Under the pieces are notes generated by a model. It did no database searches. It saw nothing but the letters and a program-made list of their open reading frames with translations, and was not told where the DNA came from. Below are positions 21,704 through 31,599 of a stretch of DNA of 64,000 bases, piece by piece; position 1 is the first letter of the stretch; each line of letters opens with the position of its first letter. The stretch is taken from positions 8,684,749-8,748,748 of the forward strand of contig JAYGXS010000002.1 of the NCBI GenBank assembly GCA_036362985.1, written 5' to 3'. A program made the position numbers and the translations under genes. This DNA comes from Ligula intestinalis (lineage: Eukaryota; Platyhelminthes; Cestoda; Diphyllobothriidea; Diphyllobothriidae).

Positions 21704-23491
21704 TCAAATGCCAGGAGGACCCTTTTCAAAATCTACAACTTGCGTGTTTGGAAAGGAAACAGACAGTAACGACTTTATTTCCTCTAAATTTAAATGCTTA
21801 TATAATTTGCCTTTAAAAATCGACAGTGTAGAAGACAGTCTAATATCGAGAGGAAGGTTGTTCCAAATAAAAGCATATTTGGAGGTAAAAAAGCGAGAAC
21901 GGTTAGATGTGGAGCTACGGGGTGGTAAAATTATCATGGAAGAGTTACGAGTGGCGTAAGGTCGGTCAACTGGAAGGAGAGCGTTAATTTGTGGGAGATT
22001 AGGACTATTGTTAACGCGAAACAGAAAGCATAGACCAGCTTCGAGTCTTCTTATCCAAAGAAATTTCATGTTTGCTAATTGAAATCTATCTGTATAACAC
22101 ATACCAGACCCAGAAACAGAAAATATTTTACGAGTGAAAACTCGCTGAACCTTTTCAATCTTACTACGGTCATGCTGGGTCATGAGGCCAAAAAGCGGGC
22201 AGCAGTATTCTAGTATAGGAAGAACAAACATGCGGTATAGTTTTAACTTCATTTCTGGAAGGAAAAAGTTATGCGATATAAACCCACATATCTGTGCGGC
22301 CTTGGCAGAAATTCGATCTGCATGAGGTGATAATGCAAGCTTATTCGTGTAAGTAAGACCCAAATCCTTTATCGTAGATCTTTCTAACAGTGGACTATTT
22401 TGGAAGATAATGGGTCCAGGAAGCCTTGCGGGACCAAAACTCAAGAAACTACATTTTGATGGAGAAAACTCCATCTGCCATGTTGCGCTCCAACTTGAGA
22501 GAGTACGCAAGTCTGCGTTAACTTTATCAACACAACTACTGGCCATGTCCTTAGAAAATGAGTAAATACACTTAAGGTCATCAGCATAAATGAAATTTTC
22601 CGAATTATTCAGCACCGTTGAAATTTCATTTATGTAAAGAATGAAAAGGAAGGGACCTAAATCCGTGCCTTGTAATACACCACTCGTTATCGGCTGAGGC
22701 ATCGAGTAACTATTGCCTACTAAGACCTTCTGGCTGCGGTTAGACAGGTAGGAGGCAATGAAATCGAGGAGGGGAGGCCTGATGCCTAGGGCTTCCAGTT
22801 TCACTAAAAGGTGCCTATGAGGCACCTTGTCAAAAGCTTTACTAAGGTCAAAGTAAATCACGATGACTGATTGCTGTTCATTACGAAGTGAAGTAACCAG
22901 GTTAAGGAATGCTAAGTGGCAGGTTTCGCATGATCTTCCAGGTAGAAATCCATGCTGTGAGGCACTTAATAGTTTATTTTCTACACAAAAATCGAGAATT
23001 TGATTAAAAATGATCTTTTCCAGAAGTTTGGCTAGGGCCGGGGTTTTATGAACACCTCGGTAGTTATTTACGTCCGAACGAGATCCTGACTTGAAGACTG
23101 GAAGAATAATAGATGTCTTCCATGAGTCAGGAAAGAAACCGTTAAGAAGATAAGCTGAGAATAGATAACTTAGCAATCGGGGGAAGCTGAATAGTCTCTT
23201 GATAAGTGAATTTGGAAGGCCGTCAGTTCCCGAGGAGTGCGAGTTTTTTTGACGGATAATGTGCTTACGAATTACTTCTATGGAGAAATCTATGGTACTG
23301 ATAGTATTGACTGAGCATGGCTGAAAAGACGGGACCGGTTCAGATTCCGTCGTAAGGTGTTTTGCAAAGAACGCATTGAACAGTTCAGCCTTCTCAGACT
23401 CATCTTGCACAAAGTTTTTATTTTTATTCAGTAAGGGGGGGGATTTCGTGACCTCGTTTAGCGGAGGACCGACGGCGGAACAGTTGGACAA
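21704..23491 (-). CDS. NL-B ORF2, reverse transcriptase part (frameshifted)
   Basis: 595 residues in a different frame from the endonuclease part. RT motifs in order are: SSGTDGLP, FPDSWKTSIILPVFKSG, NNYRGVHK, QHGFLPGRSC, YFDLSKAFDKVPH (motif A), the GVLQGTDLGP variant of the usual PQGSVLGP (motif B), FIYADDLK (catalytic Y-A-D-D, intact) and the thumb. The C-terminal domain has the CR1-type pattern LPILEYCCPLFG..RVFTRKIF and ends FIWNNLPLDIR. The separate frame means the copy needs a single indel to be explained and is not intact as sequenced. An assembly error is the alternative. Confidence 0.75.
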   Translation of the reverse strand: MSNCSAVGPPLNEVTKSPPLLNKNKNFVQDESEKAELFNAFFAKHLTTESEPVPSFQPCSVNTISTIDFSIEVIRKHIIRQKNSHSSGTDGLPNSLIKRLFSFPRLLSYLFSAYLLNGFFPDSWKTSIILPVFKSGSRSDVNNYRGVHKTPALAKLLEKIIFNQILDFCVENKLLSASQHGFLPGRSCETCHLAFLNLVTSLRNEQQSVIVIYFDLSKAFDKVPHRHLLVKLEALGIRPPLLDFIASYLSNRSQKVLVGNSYSMPQPITSGVLQGTDLGPFLFILYINEISTVLNNSENFIYADDLKCIYSFSKDMASSCVDKVNADLRTLSSWSATWQMEFSPSKCSFLSFGPARLPGPIIFQNSPLLERSTIKDLGLTYTNKLALSPHADRISAKAAQICGFISHNFFLPEMKLKLYRMFVLPILEYCCPLFGLMTQHDRSKIEKVQRVFTRKIFSVSGSGMCYTDRFQLANMKFLWIRRLEAGLCFLFRVNNSPNLPQINALLPVDRPYATRNSSMIILPPRSSTSNRSRFFTSKYAFIWNNLPLDIRLSSTLSIFKGKLYKHLNLEEIKSLLSVSFPNTQVVDFEKGPPGI

Positions 23492-24653
23492 TCGATTTTG
23501 CAGAGTTTAACTCGCTGAGTGCGCAAGATTCCCTATGTTTGTCACGTGTAAGACGAATCTTAGACGCTAATTCGAAAATCTCTGCGATTCTAAGGTGCAC
23601 CGATAATGAACTAGTAGACTGGTCTTTCAACTGTCTTTGCAATTTCTTCAGTCTAGACATAAGAAAATGAGGAACGGTGGGGTCCGAAGTATAAGGCTTA
23701 ACAATTTTGATCGGCACAAATTCCAAAATGCTATTTGAAATTGCCGTCATTAAGTCACCGAGAATTGTTACACTGTTCGTGGAGGAAAGCTCCTGCCAGT
23801 CTAGTGAGTCCATAAAGTTGTTAATTAAATTAATATCAGCTAGGTCAAACGCACGGTAGGTACGAGTGGTGCTAGCCTTTTTCGTAGAAGCAAGCGGAAG
23901 GCAACAATGGATCAAAGTATGGTCACTTGGGAAGAGGTTCTGATTGTAGTCAACAAAAAGGGGGAAAATGTCATTAGTGAAAATTAAATCTAAAATATGC
24001 TGATCCCTTGTTGGGGAACAGACCAACTGAGACCAGTTTGAAAAATTGATGGTATCTAGGAAGGGCTGAAATCTGGATGGACAACAGTTCAATGACCAAT
24101 CAATTTCGGGAAAGTTGAAATCCCCTGCGATAACTTTAGCATCAAAGGCGGACTCCGAAATCAGCCTAAATATTTCGCAAAGCTTTTCATCATCTTCCGA
24201 TGATGAGTTAGGTGGACTATAAATGCATCCAATAATCGCCTTTTGACGGGGAGACAGGATAATGGATGCAAAGCAGTAATTGCCCGAGAATGACTCGGCA
24301 TCTAGGTTGAAGGGGAAATGCTTAAAAATAGCTTTAATATAGAGAAGACAACCGCCACCACGTTTACTAGGGTGGTCTTGACGGTAGAAATCATACTCGT
24401 CTATTATGAGTAAAGCATCAGAAATTACTGGATGGGTCCACGACTCTGTAATGCATATAACATCTGGCTTCAGCTCGAACGCAATAGCTCTAAGCTGAGC
24501 CATCTTATTTAAAACAGATCTTGCATTAAGCAGGATGATATCTAGTGAAGCTTGAGTAATCGAACTAGGGTTATCTTTATTTAGTAATAAAAATTTGGAG
24601 GTGGGTAATTTGGTTGGAAGTTTGGAGAATAGCCATCGACTGGAGCAGGACAA
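23424..24653 (-). CDS. NL-B ORF2, endonuclease and linker part
   Basis: 409 residues. An AP-endonuclease-like domain occupies roughly the first 230: NARSVLNKM (metal-binding Asn), CITESW (catalytic Glu), GGGCLLYIK, GDFNFPEIDW (Asp/Asn) and SDHTLIHC (catalytic His) occur in the right order. All five conserved motifs are intact. A charged linker follows. The frame ends at a frameshift near 23460-23490, after which the RT part continues in another frame. The endonuclease would nick target DNA for target-primed reverse transcription. Confidence 0.75.
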   Translation of the reverse strand: MSCSSRWLFSKLPTKLPTSKFLLLNKDNPSSITQASLDIILLNARSVLNKMAQLRAIAFELKPDVICITESWTHPVISDALLIIDEYDFYRQDHPSKRGGGCLLYIKAIFKHFPFNLDAESFSGNYCFASIILSPRQKAIIGCIYSPPNSSSEDDEKLCEIFRLISESAFDAKVIAGDFNFPEIDWSLNCCPSRFQPFLDTINFSNWSQLVCSPTRDQHILDLIFTNDIFPLFVDYNQNLFPSDHTLIHCCLPLASTKKASTTRTYRAFDLADINLINNFMDSLDWQELSSTNSVTILGDLMTAISNSILEFVPIKIVKPYTSDPTVPHFLMSRLKKLQRQLKDQSTSSLSVHLRIAEIFELASKIRLTRDKHRESCALSELNSAKSIVQLFRRRSSAKRGHEIPPLTE

Positions 24654-25882
24654 TTAACATAAGAAAGCTGAGGGGGATAGCTGAAAGCTGCAGGTAGACA
24701 GCTCTGTGAGATCAATGGGCCATAGGGATACGTGCCGTGGTGAGTTTGCTGATAGTTACCGGGAAATTGGGAAAACCAAGACGGGAAAGACGGGAAAAAG
24801 AGGCTGGAGGGCGAGGTAAGGTAACTATGAGGATTAAGCGGTAGAAAGCCTGGCCCAATATGATACTTGTGATAAGTAGGGTAACTTATATGTTTGTTAG
24901 CTTCCTGTTGTAAAGGCTTAGTTAGTGTTTGGGAAGGCTGCATGCTCGCGGTTGAGTTCCGGATCCCACCCTTTCGACGACCTGAATTGGATGCTTTAAT
25001 ATAAGGTTTGTGAGGACTCTGATCGAGTATCGAAGCTGTTGGTCTACCTGACGTAGAAGGCTTTTCGAAATTTCTAGGAGGGCTACCAGAATTACTAGCT
25101 TTGGCAACTGGAGAAGCATTAAAGTTGGAAGTAGACGGGGATGTCTGGTGACTTGAGGGGGATGAGACAGTTGCTGTACTGGGGAGCAGTAATCTAGGTT
25201 TGGCAGGAATAAAAGGACATGGCTCGCTAGGCTTCCTAGGGCTACGACCAGGAACTTGAGCCGGTTGCGGTGAAATTACTATTTTATTCGAAGAACTTGA
25301 CGCTATTCTTCGCTCCATTGGAGTGAGATCCTGACAGAGGAAATACATTGCATTTCTCAGATATTTGGAAACAAGCTCTTGCTGCTTAAAAATGGCGTCT
25401 ATTTCAATGGGTGAAAATAGCTTGACTAAAATGGGTGGGTTTTTACTGCGAGATGACAGTCTTATAGCCTCTGCTATTTTATAGTTAAATCCACAGGAGC
25501 AGAGGAAATGCATTGCAACGTCCATTGGCCTAATTGATTTCGGAACGTTTTTCAGAATAAAATTGTACAACCTTTTTTGTCTATCCTGTGACTCACTTGC
25601 GACCAAATTAACGAGACTATCTAAACGTTTGCATTCCTGAGAGGAAACTGCAGCGATATTCCCATCAAATAGGGTCCCAAGGATTGAGAGGACTGACCCA
25701 AATTTCAACATAAACTCGCTGCAATTTTTCATTGCAGACAAATCTATTTGCTCGGCAGTCAGATCAGGCTGAATACTGATGTCAGGCTGAAGACTGATAT
25801 CAGTAATGATGTTTGCCTTTCGCAGACACCGTTTGGGTCTGGAATTCTGTGGCTTCCTACTGAATGAAAGTGTCGCCTTCAT
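24581..25882 (-). CDS. NL-B ORF1 protein (RNA-binding-type)
   Basis: The open frame extends from 26017, but the methionine at 25882 (MKATLSFSRKPQ) is the more natural start because the preceding 45 residues look like translated leader. The N-terminal third includes a segment ending in DLTPMERRIA. That segment has the pattern seen in ORF1 proteins of CR1/L1-type elements (hydrophobic strands, RPxxVKL-like strand, then 'D-L-T-P-x-E-R'), probably an RRM-like or related nucleic-acid-binding fold. The C-terminal half is rich in Pro, Ser, Tyr and Asn and looks disordered. No CCHC knuckle is visible. It overlaps the ORF2 start by about 73 bp in another frame, implying re-initiation or frameshifting. 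It presumably coats the element RNA. Confidence 0.65.
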   Translation of the reverse strand: MKATLSFSRKPQNSRPKRCLRKANIITDISLQPDISIQPDLTAEQIDLSAMKNCSEFMLKFGSVLSILGTLFDGNIAAVSSQECKRLDSLVNLVASESQDRQKRLYNFILKNVPKSIRPMDVAMHFLCSCGFNYKIAEAIRLSSRSKNPPILVKLFSPIEIDAIFKQQELVSKYLRNAMYFLCQDLTPMERRIASSSSNKIVISPQPAQVPGRSPRKPSEPCPFIPAKPRLLLPSTATVSSPSSHQTSPSTSNFNASPVAKASNSGSPPRNFEKPSTSGRPTASILDQSPHKPYIKASNSGRRKGGIRNSTASMQPSQTLTKPLQQEANKHISYPTYHKYHIGPGFLPLNPHSYLTSPSSLFFPSFPSWFSQFPGNYQQTHHGTYPYGPLISQSCLPAAFSYPPQLSYVNCPAPVDGYSPNFQPNYPPPNFYY

Positions 25883-26147
25883 ACTTTTCGAAGCAACAAG
25901 TAGACTAATCACGAAAACAGTTGGGAATTCAGAATAAACTAACTGTTCAAGCTTATATAAGTTGCTGAAAGCAAAACAGATGGTTAACGGAATGCTAGGT
26001 AAGCAAGCAGAGACCAAACCAACAAAAGGAATGGAAGCAGATTTTTCAAACGTAAGAACTGGTACTTACGGATAATTTATATAAGAAAACGAAAGACTAA
26101 TAGTCGTATCTTCTCTTAGATAAATCGATTTATATAAGACTGATGAC

Positions 26148-26985
26148 TTAGCTGAAATTTCGAAACCAGCGCTCGGCCGTGGCTGTCAGCTTGCAAGTGA
26201 CATAGACTATAAGCCCTCCTCCCCTAGTTTTTCTGTCTCTCCTGAAAAGCTGATATCCTCTAAGTGATAATTCAGAATCAGCGATATCTTTTGAAAACCA
26301 GGTTTCAGTTAAAGCCATGATGTCTGGTTTCACCTCCTCGACCAAGTTTTTTAGTTCGTCCAGCTTGTTAAACAAGCTTTGTACATTTGCGGTTAGGACC
26401 TTTAGTGACAGTTTACTCTGTGAGGCCCAACCCTCATCGTGACAGGTTTTGGCCAGAGGAAGGGCTCCTTGACTTGTATTATTTGCCCATCTTTTATTTT
26501 CAGGCCCTTTGCCCCGCTTTCGGTCCTCTCTCTCAATTCTATCCTTAGTTGCCTCATTTTCATCCGCTCCCTCGGCTCGTATTCTGGCTGAAAAAACACT
26601 TGCTTGTGCGAATTTTGTAAGGCCGTTTTTCCTTTTAGCAGTTTTGATGCCAAGTCTTCGTTATCAAATATAACTTTGAGAGGCCTTGGGTTTGTTTGTA
26701 GGTCGCGGCCTAGGTCTGCTTTACCAAGACGGAAGGCTTTATTGACGGTATAGGTTTCCCCATTCTTTAGGACAGCGCTGACGTATTCGTGTATTCGATC
26801 ATAGTCGTGTGCAACTCGTTCCGTTGTACTGTCAAACGTGGACTCAGGAGCACCTTGTATGATAATGTTGTTTTTCCGATTTATGGACGACTTCTGTAAT
26901 ACCTTACCTATAGTTCCGTTTGACTCGTCTTGAACAACTATGCAGTTTTGTCGGTCAAGGGAAACCCGTGATGCATAGTTGTTAT
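26148..26985 (-). pseudogene. NL-A: ORF1 C-terminus and endonuclease start, 5' half
   Basis: Minus strand. 26985 to about 26410 encodes an ORF1 tail (NIIIQGAPEST, then VNKAFRLGK, RPLKVIF, ASKLLKGKTAL and a charged ERMKMRQLRIELRER helix), the CR1/L1-like ORF1 pattern. A stop and frame change separate it from 26400-26148, which encodes the endonuclease start (LTANVQSLFNKLDEL with the metal-binding Asn, ALTETWF with the catalytic Glu, GGGLIVYV). The frame breaks at 26148, where NL-B begins. The next expected endonuclease residues are at 21184, 5 kb away. The truncated 5' end lies against Gypsy-2. Confidence 0.7.
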
Positions 26986-27108
26986 AGCCAAGTTAGTTCG
27001 GCGTTGCCAGTTGTTAAAGCCCATTATTTCGATTGCGACTAATAGATAGAAGAAGGCAAGAGAGTGGTTCCGATAGGCAATGGCTGTATTCAATAGTACA
27101 CAAAGACT

Positions 27109-27635
27109 GTGTGGCGTAGGGAGTCTGCTAAGTTGTCGCAGTCGTCCGTGTTTGCCGGTCCGTTGGAGTCCTTTAGCTTGTCCACTCCGGCGATTGGTGT
27201 AGTGCTCTCCCAGGCAGATGCGGAGAGTCGCGAGAGAGCCGTCTGTTTCGCGAGAAGGACCCTTAAAAAACCGAAAGGAACTTTTCCGTTTCCGACAGGG
27301 AACTGTTAGCCGTTGTCACCTTTGTCAGGAAATTTTGCCACTACCTACTGGGAAAACCCTTTGTCATTCGCACAGACCACAAAGCCCTCCTTTGGCTAGA
27401 ACACACTAAAGATGCTGAAGGACGTCTAGCCCGGTGGCAAGAATTCCTCCAACAGTACTCCTACTCCTGCACTTACCGACCCTGTAAACAGCATGCCAAC
27501 GCGGACGCCCTTTCCAACCGCCCACATACAGACGATCCCTCCGATATTCAGTCTGTTGGTAGCCACATTCATGCTATCCAAGCTGACCAAAGTAAACTCC
27601 ATCACTGAGCCATCGCCCAAAACACGGACCCTGAC
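27109..27635 (+). pseudogene. Gypsy-2 RNase H domain
   Basis: 27140-27270 encodes the RNase H start (TPAIGVVLSQ..CFARRTLKK). A frameshift near 27275 moves the remainder to another frame: SDRELLAVV, RTDHKALLW, RLARWQEFL and QHANADALS, with the catalytic acidic residues of DHKAL and NADAL present. An in-frame TGA at 27606-27608 separates it from the integrase part. It would have degraded the RNA strand of the RNA-DNA hybrid. Confidence 0.7.
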
Positions 27636-28115
27636 ATGGCCATCGTGTACGACCATCTCTTACACGCACACCAGCGACCTTCCGATAAAGATCTGACGGG
27701 TTCGCCCGATATCGTTCGCGACCAATGGCCCCACCTTTTTATCGACAACGACATCCTACTTTATAAGGATGAACACTCCAAGTCCCCTCGAGTTTTCCTT
27801 CCCAGTAGTCTAGTTATCCCCGTCCTCTCCGATCTGCATAATGAATTCGGTCACATCGGTCAACACAAAACAGAAGTCGCTGCCCGTCAACGCTTTTGCT
27901 GGCCACGGCTACAGGAACAAGTCCATATATTTGGTAACACCTGCCCTACGTGTGCGTCCTTTAAGAATCCTATGCACCGCATTCTCGCTCCACTGCAGCC
28001 GATGCAAACGGGTTTTCCATTTCAACGGGTCGGTGTGGACATTATTGGCCCACTTCCATACACCACCGATAGGCACCGCTATATCCTGGTCCTAGAAGAC
28101 TACTTCACGAAGTAG
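27636..28115 (+). pseudogene. Gypsy-2 integrase N-terminal zinc domain and core start
   Basis: Contains the H2C2 zinc-binding domain (HNEFGHIGQHKT, then CPTCASFK) and the core start RVGVDIIGPLP, with the first catalytic Asp. It ends at TAG 28113-28115, where the family has tryptophan (YFTK-W-VE), a simple TGG to TAG nonsense change. Confidence 0.75.
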
Positions 28116-28143
28116 GTTGAGGTCATAACTTTCCTCACACAAG

Positions 28144-29082
28144 ATGCGGATTCTGTTACCACAGCCATTTTTTAACGAATGGATTTGCCGGTTCGGGGAA
28201 CCCCTGTCCCTCCATTCAAACTGTGGAAACAACTTCGACAGCAAGCTGCTACGCAAAATGTGCGAGATGCTGCAGATATCCAACACAAATGCAACATCTT
28301 TCCACCCAGAAGGAAACGGCCAAGTTGAGCGAACGAACCGAACGCTCAACAACCTCCTAAGAGCCTTTGCTAAGGACCACTACCCCTTCGGCTGGGATAA
28401 ACGTCTCCCCTGCGCCCTAATGGCTTACCGAGCGACGGTCCACTCGTCCACCGGTTATACACCTTTCATGATGATAACAGGGTGCACCTTCCGGCTTCCC
28501 ATCGACACTCTGACACCCCAATCATCCCCCGCCTTCCTCACGACCAAGAACTACGTCCCACAACTACAAGAACTTTTACGCCTCACATACAACCTAGCCC
28601 GGTCCCATTTAGGGCAGCCTACGACCGGCAGAAAAGCGACTTTGACCGCCAAATGTTCTGTTCCCCTTATATCGAGAGCGACCTCGTGTGGAAATATCGG
28701 GCCGTCCTCCCCATTAGGCACACCAGCAAAGTTCTTCAAACATTGGGAAGGCCCTTACCGCGTCACCGACGTCATCCACCCGTTCACGTACGTCCTCCAT
28801 GACATAAAACAACCCAACAGACTCCCTTTCATAGCACATTTTGATAAGCTGAAACCCTACCGGGGTCAGCTACCTACGGCCACGGTAGAACTAACCCCGG
28901 TCCTAACCCCTCATCTGGTACCGATAGCCGTCCAGGAGGAGACAGTGGAAACCACAGCTGCCGCGGGCCCTGCGGACAGGGCTCCGTCTGAGGAGGAGAG
29001 TGTTAGGAGAGGAGAGAGCACGGTTTGTTTTAATTGCCCTAACAATAGCCTTAGGGAGTTTTGCTGCGGTTTCTCAAGGTGA
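28144..29082 (+). pseudogene. Gypsy-2 integrase core, C-terminal part
   Basis: The frame is shifted relative to the preceding piece at a run of six T (28168-28173). Core: NEWICRFGEP, then LHSNCGNNF, where the second catalytic Asp of the DDE triad (normally LHSDRG) is Asn (codon AAC, 28219-28221), then HPEGNGQVERTNRTL with the catalytic Glu. The C-terminal GPYRV/HFDKLKPY region follows. The lost Asp alone would abolish integration. Confidence 0.75.
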
Positions 29083-29083
29083 A

Positions 29084-29752
29084 CTAGGCTGTGTGGTGCT
29101 GTCCGAGTTTCTTCTCCTTTGTCACAGTTGAAGACGAGGGTGAGCTATCGGAACAGAAGACAGAACCCGTGGTTGTGATACCTACCAACGAGTCTTCGTG
29201 ATTCTGTTGGTCCTTTCTACCCTTTTCCTATTTTTCATCTCCCCTGACACTAATTTTGTCTCTGTATTTCCCTTTGGCCCCTTATATCCCTTTTTGACGT
29301 GTTTCCCGTGTTCGTTCCTGACATTATACACTTTATTATCATACCACTTCGTTACTCCTTCAGTTTGCTTGAGCTCATACCCAATATGCCCAGGAGAGGT
29401 AGAAGTCGAAGGTCAGGAATTGATGAATTGTCTACACCCACAGTCTGTTCGACGCCCCAGGTCGTACAAAAACACGAAACCGTTGACTCTTCCGACTCGA
29501 TTAGTGGCTCGCACACTACAATAAGGCTTCGGTCCTCCCAGAATATTCCTAGCGTATAGCCAGCTCCCAGAAATTCTAGAATACTCTTGACTCCGTCCAA
29601 TGCGCCTACTATGTGGGTGGTTGACTGGCTTTCTTGGCTCACGGCGTATGCGCAGGCGTAAGCATCTGGCACGAGGGCGTGACGTACTCCGGGCAGCCCT
29701 TTTCACCAACTGCCATGAATGCACGGGGGCTCCGCCTCCGTAAAAATAGTTT
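29084..29752. other. Non-coding, possibly Gypsy-2 3' region
   Basis: No recognisable domain. The segment runs straight into the second assembly gap. Confidence 0.35.
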
Positions 29753-29852
29753 NNNNNNNNNNNNNNNNNNNNNNNNNNNNNNNNNNNNNNNNNNNNNNNN
29801 NNNNNNNNNNNNNNNNNNNNNNNNNNNNNNNNNNNNNNNNNNNNNNNNNNNN
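29753..29852. other. Assembly gap (100 N)
   Basis: 100 N. The right flank enters mid-RT of an NL-B copy while the left flank is non-coding, so at least the body of that copy is missing. Confidence 0.98.
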
Positions 29853-30396
29853 GTATGTTCTACCCATCCTAGAATACTGCTGTCCCCTCTTTGGTCTAAT
29901 GAATGCTTCTGACCGCGGTAAGATTAAAAATGTGCATCGGGTATTTACTCGCAAAATATTCGCTCTTCCTCGATCCACGCTTTCTTATGCGGAGAGATGT
30001 CAGTAAGTGAACATGACATTTCTTAGGGTCAGAAGACTCGAAGCGGGCCTCTGTTTCCTCTTTCGCGTTAACTCTACCCCTAACCTACCACGAATGGACG
30101 CTCTCATTCCCGCAGATAGACCTTATGCCATTCGTAATTTCTACAGGATTATTGCACGCCCCTTGAGCTCCACTTCGAACCATTCTCACTTCTTTGCCTC
30201 CAAATATGCCTTCCTCTGGAATAATATTCCCCTCGAAATTGGGCTGTTGTCTAACTTAGCAGTTTTTAAAGTCAAATTACGTAAACACTTAACTTCGGAA
30301 GATATAAAGTCCTTGTTATCCATCTCCTTGCCAAACACACAACTTTTGGACTTTGAAAAGGGTCCCCTGGTATCTGAGGTGGTTATGTTTATCTAA
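29853..30396 (+). pseudogene. NL-B copy 2, RT C-terminal fragment
   Basis: The plus strand encodes the same C-terminal domain as the end of NL-B RT: YVLPILEYCCPLFGLM, VFTRKIFALP, then a stop near 30003, MTFLRVRRLEAGLCFLFRVN, RPYAIRNF and FLWNNIPLEI, ending DFEKGP. It is clearly the same family at lower identity. One stop codon interrupts it. Everything upstream is lost in the gap. Confidence 0.75.
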
Positions 30397-31535
30397 CAAT
30401 TTTTTCCATAAATGTCTATTTCTTCCTCTTTTGAGTGAGATTTGAAACGATTCCTCGTCCACTTCTCTAACTAGTCATCATTGCCATTTTCTCCATTCTC
30501 CGTTTTACAACCCTGACGATAGGCTTCATGGTCTTTAGTCATGTTCGTGGCGGTTCTGCTATTTTCGCCAGCTCGTTGCTGGACTCCGCAGTCTACAAGG
30601 TGACATCTCCGGCGTTTTGCTGATGATCAGGTGACCTCTGCCGTTCATTGTCTTGTCGACCCTGTTCTCCGCGATGGCCTCCTCTGGTCTCACCTCCCTG
30701 ATGGTTGATAATGAAGACATTCGGGTGGTGTTAAAGTGGTGAACGACAGCCTCTGCTGTTATATGATTTCTTCAATTACAAGAAGCGTTTCCAACCCTCA
30801 TACGTTCTCATCAACAGTCCTGTCTCATTTGCACTACAATCAATCCTCTCAACCAGCCCCCTTAATTTTGTTGAAGCAGTTTTTTCTCCTACGTTTTGTT
30901 TTTTTAAGCGGGAGTTCGCTGAATTCCGCCCCAGCTTCAATGATAGGAGTTAATTTCAATGCTTCCTCCTTAGTCCAGTATCAGTATCAGTATATTGAGG
31001 GTATGTAGGAAAAATTCCTTTGAGTGCCATATTTGTACATATGTGCAGTGGTAGCAAAAAATTGTTGCTTAGACCGTTGGCGAGGCCAGTTGTCCTGTGT
31101 CATAGGATGAAAATAGGAGCAGACAGTGAAAAATCTCCTCAGGGATTTTTAGGAGAAAAACCGTCGCCTTGTGGGATTTAGAAGAAAAAAGGGGGTTCCC
31201 ACTGGGGGGGGGGGGGCATTGCAAAGGTTCCCAGGATCATCACCATGTGGAAGCCACGTCCTGATCCTTCCTTGTTGATTGCAGAGTCCGCCAACGGAAC
31301 TGGAAAAACAGAGGCATCCGTCCAGATCGTCGACAGTCCGCTTTGGGTCGAACAAAAAGTGAATGTTTAGACCGTCAGGTCTGGCTGATAAGATCGCCAG
31401 CGGGTAATCACGGTACGCAGATAGCCAAGTAGGGTAGACCGCGGAGACCTTCGCATGAGGCTATGTGTGGGAGGGCGTTCTAAATAGCAACCATGAATGG
31501 ATATAAAAAATAATACTACTGAAACATTGGAAGTA
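30397..31535. other. Non-coding, remnants of CR1-like 3' ends
   Basis: On the minus strand, 31160-30975 carries an 'AGGAGA..TTTTCACTGTCTGCTC' block, AACTGGCCTCGCCAA and a (TATACTGATACTGATACTGG)-type tail. Similar blocks occur at 61260-61440 (+). They look like 3' UTR remnants of CR1-like elements. A G13-15 run lies at about 31205. Confidence 0.35.
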
Positions 31536-31599
31536 TTATTATTATTGCAAATTGTCTGTTAAGATCCATCGTGCACTGCTATATCGATCCAGTTTTCGC

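Larger units (their letters stand above)
21185..26147 (-). mobile_element. NL-B: near full-length CR1-like non-LTR retrotransposon
   Basis: An element of about 5 kb on the minus strand: 5' leader (26147-25883), ORF1, ORF2 (EN plus RT), a 3' UTR and a 3' microsatellite-like tail of ATT/ATA repeats at 21185-21215. It is inserted into the endonuclease domain of NL-A, whose coding frame stops on either side. One frameshift in ORF2 is the only obvious lesion. A second, truncated copy of the family lies at 29853-30396 in opposite orientation. Confidence 0.75.
27110..29083 (+). mobile_element. Gypsy-2: truncated, decayed Gypsy element (RNase H to integrase)
   Basis: Plus-strand remnant starting inside the RT/RNase H junction (AIGVVLSQ) and ending after integrase with a GPYRVT..HPFTYVLHD tail. 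gag, protease and most of RT are absent, and no LTRs were recognised. The three coding pieces are annotated separately. Confidence 0.7.
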
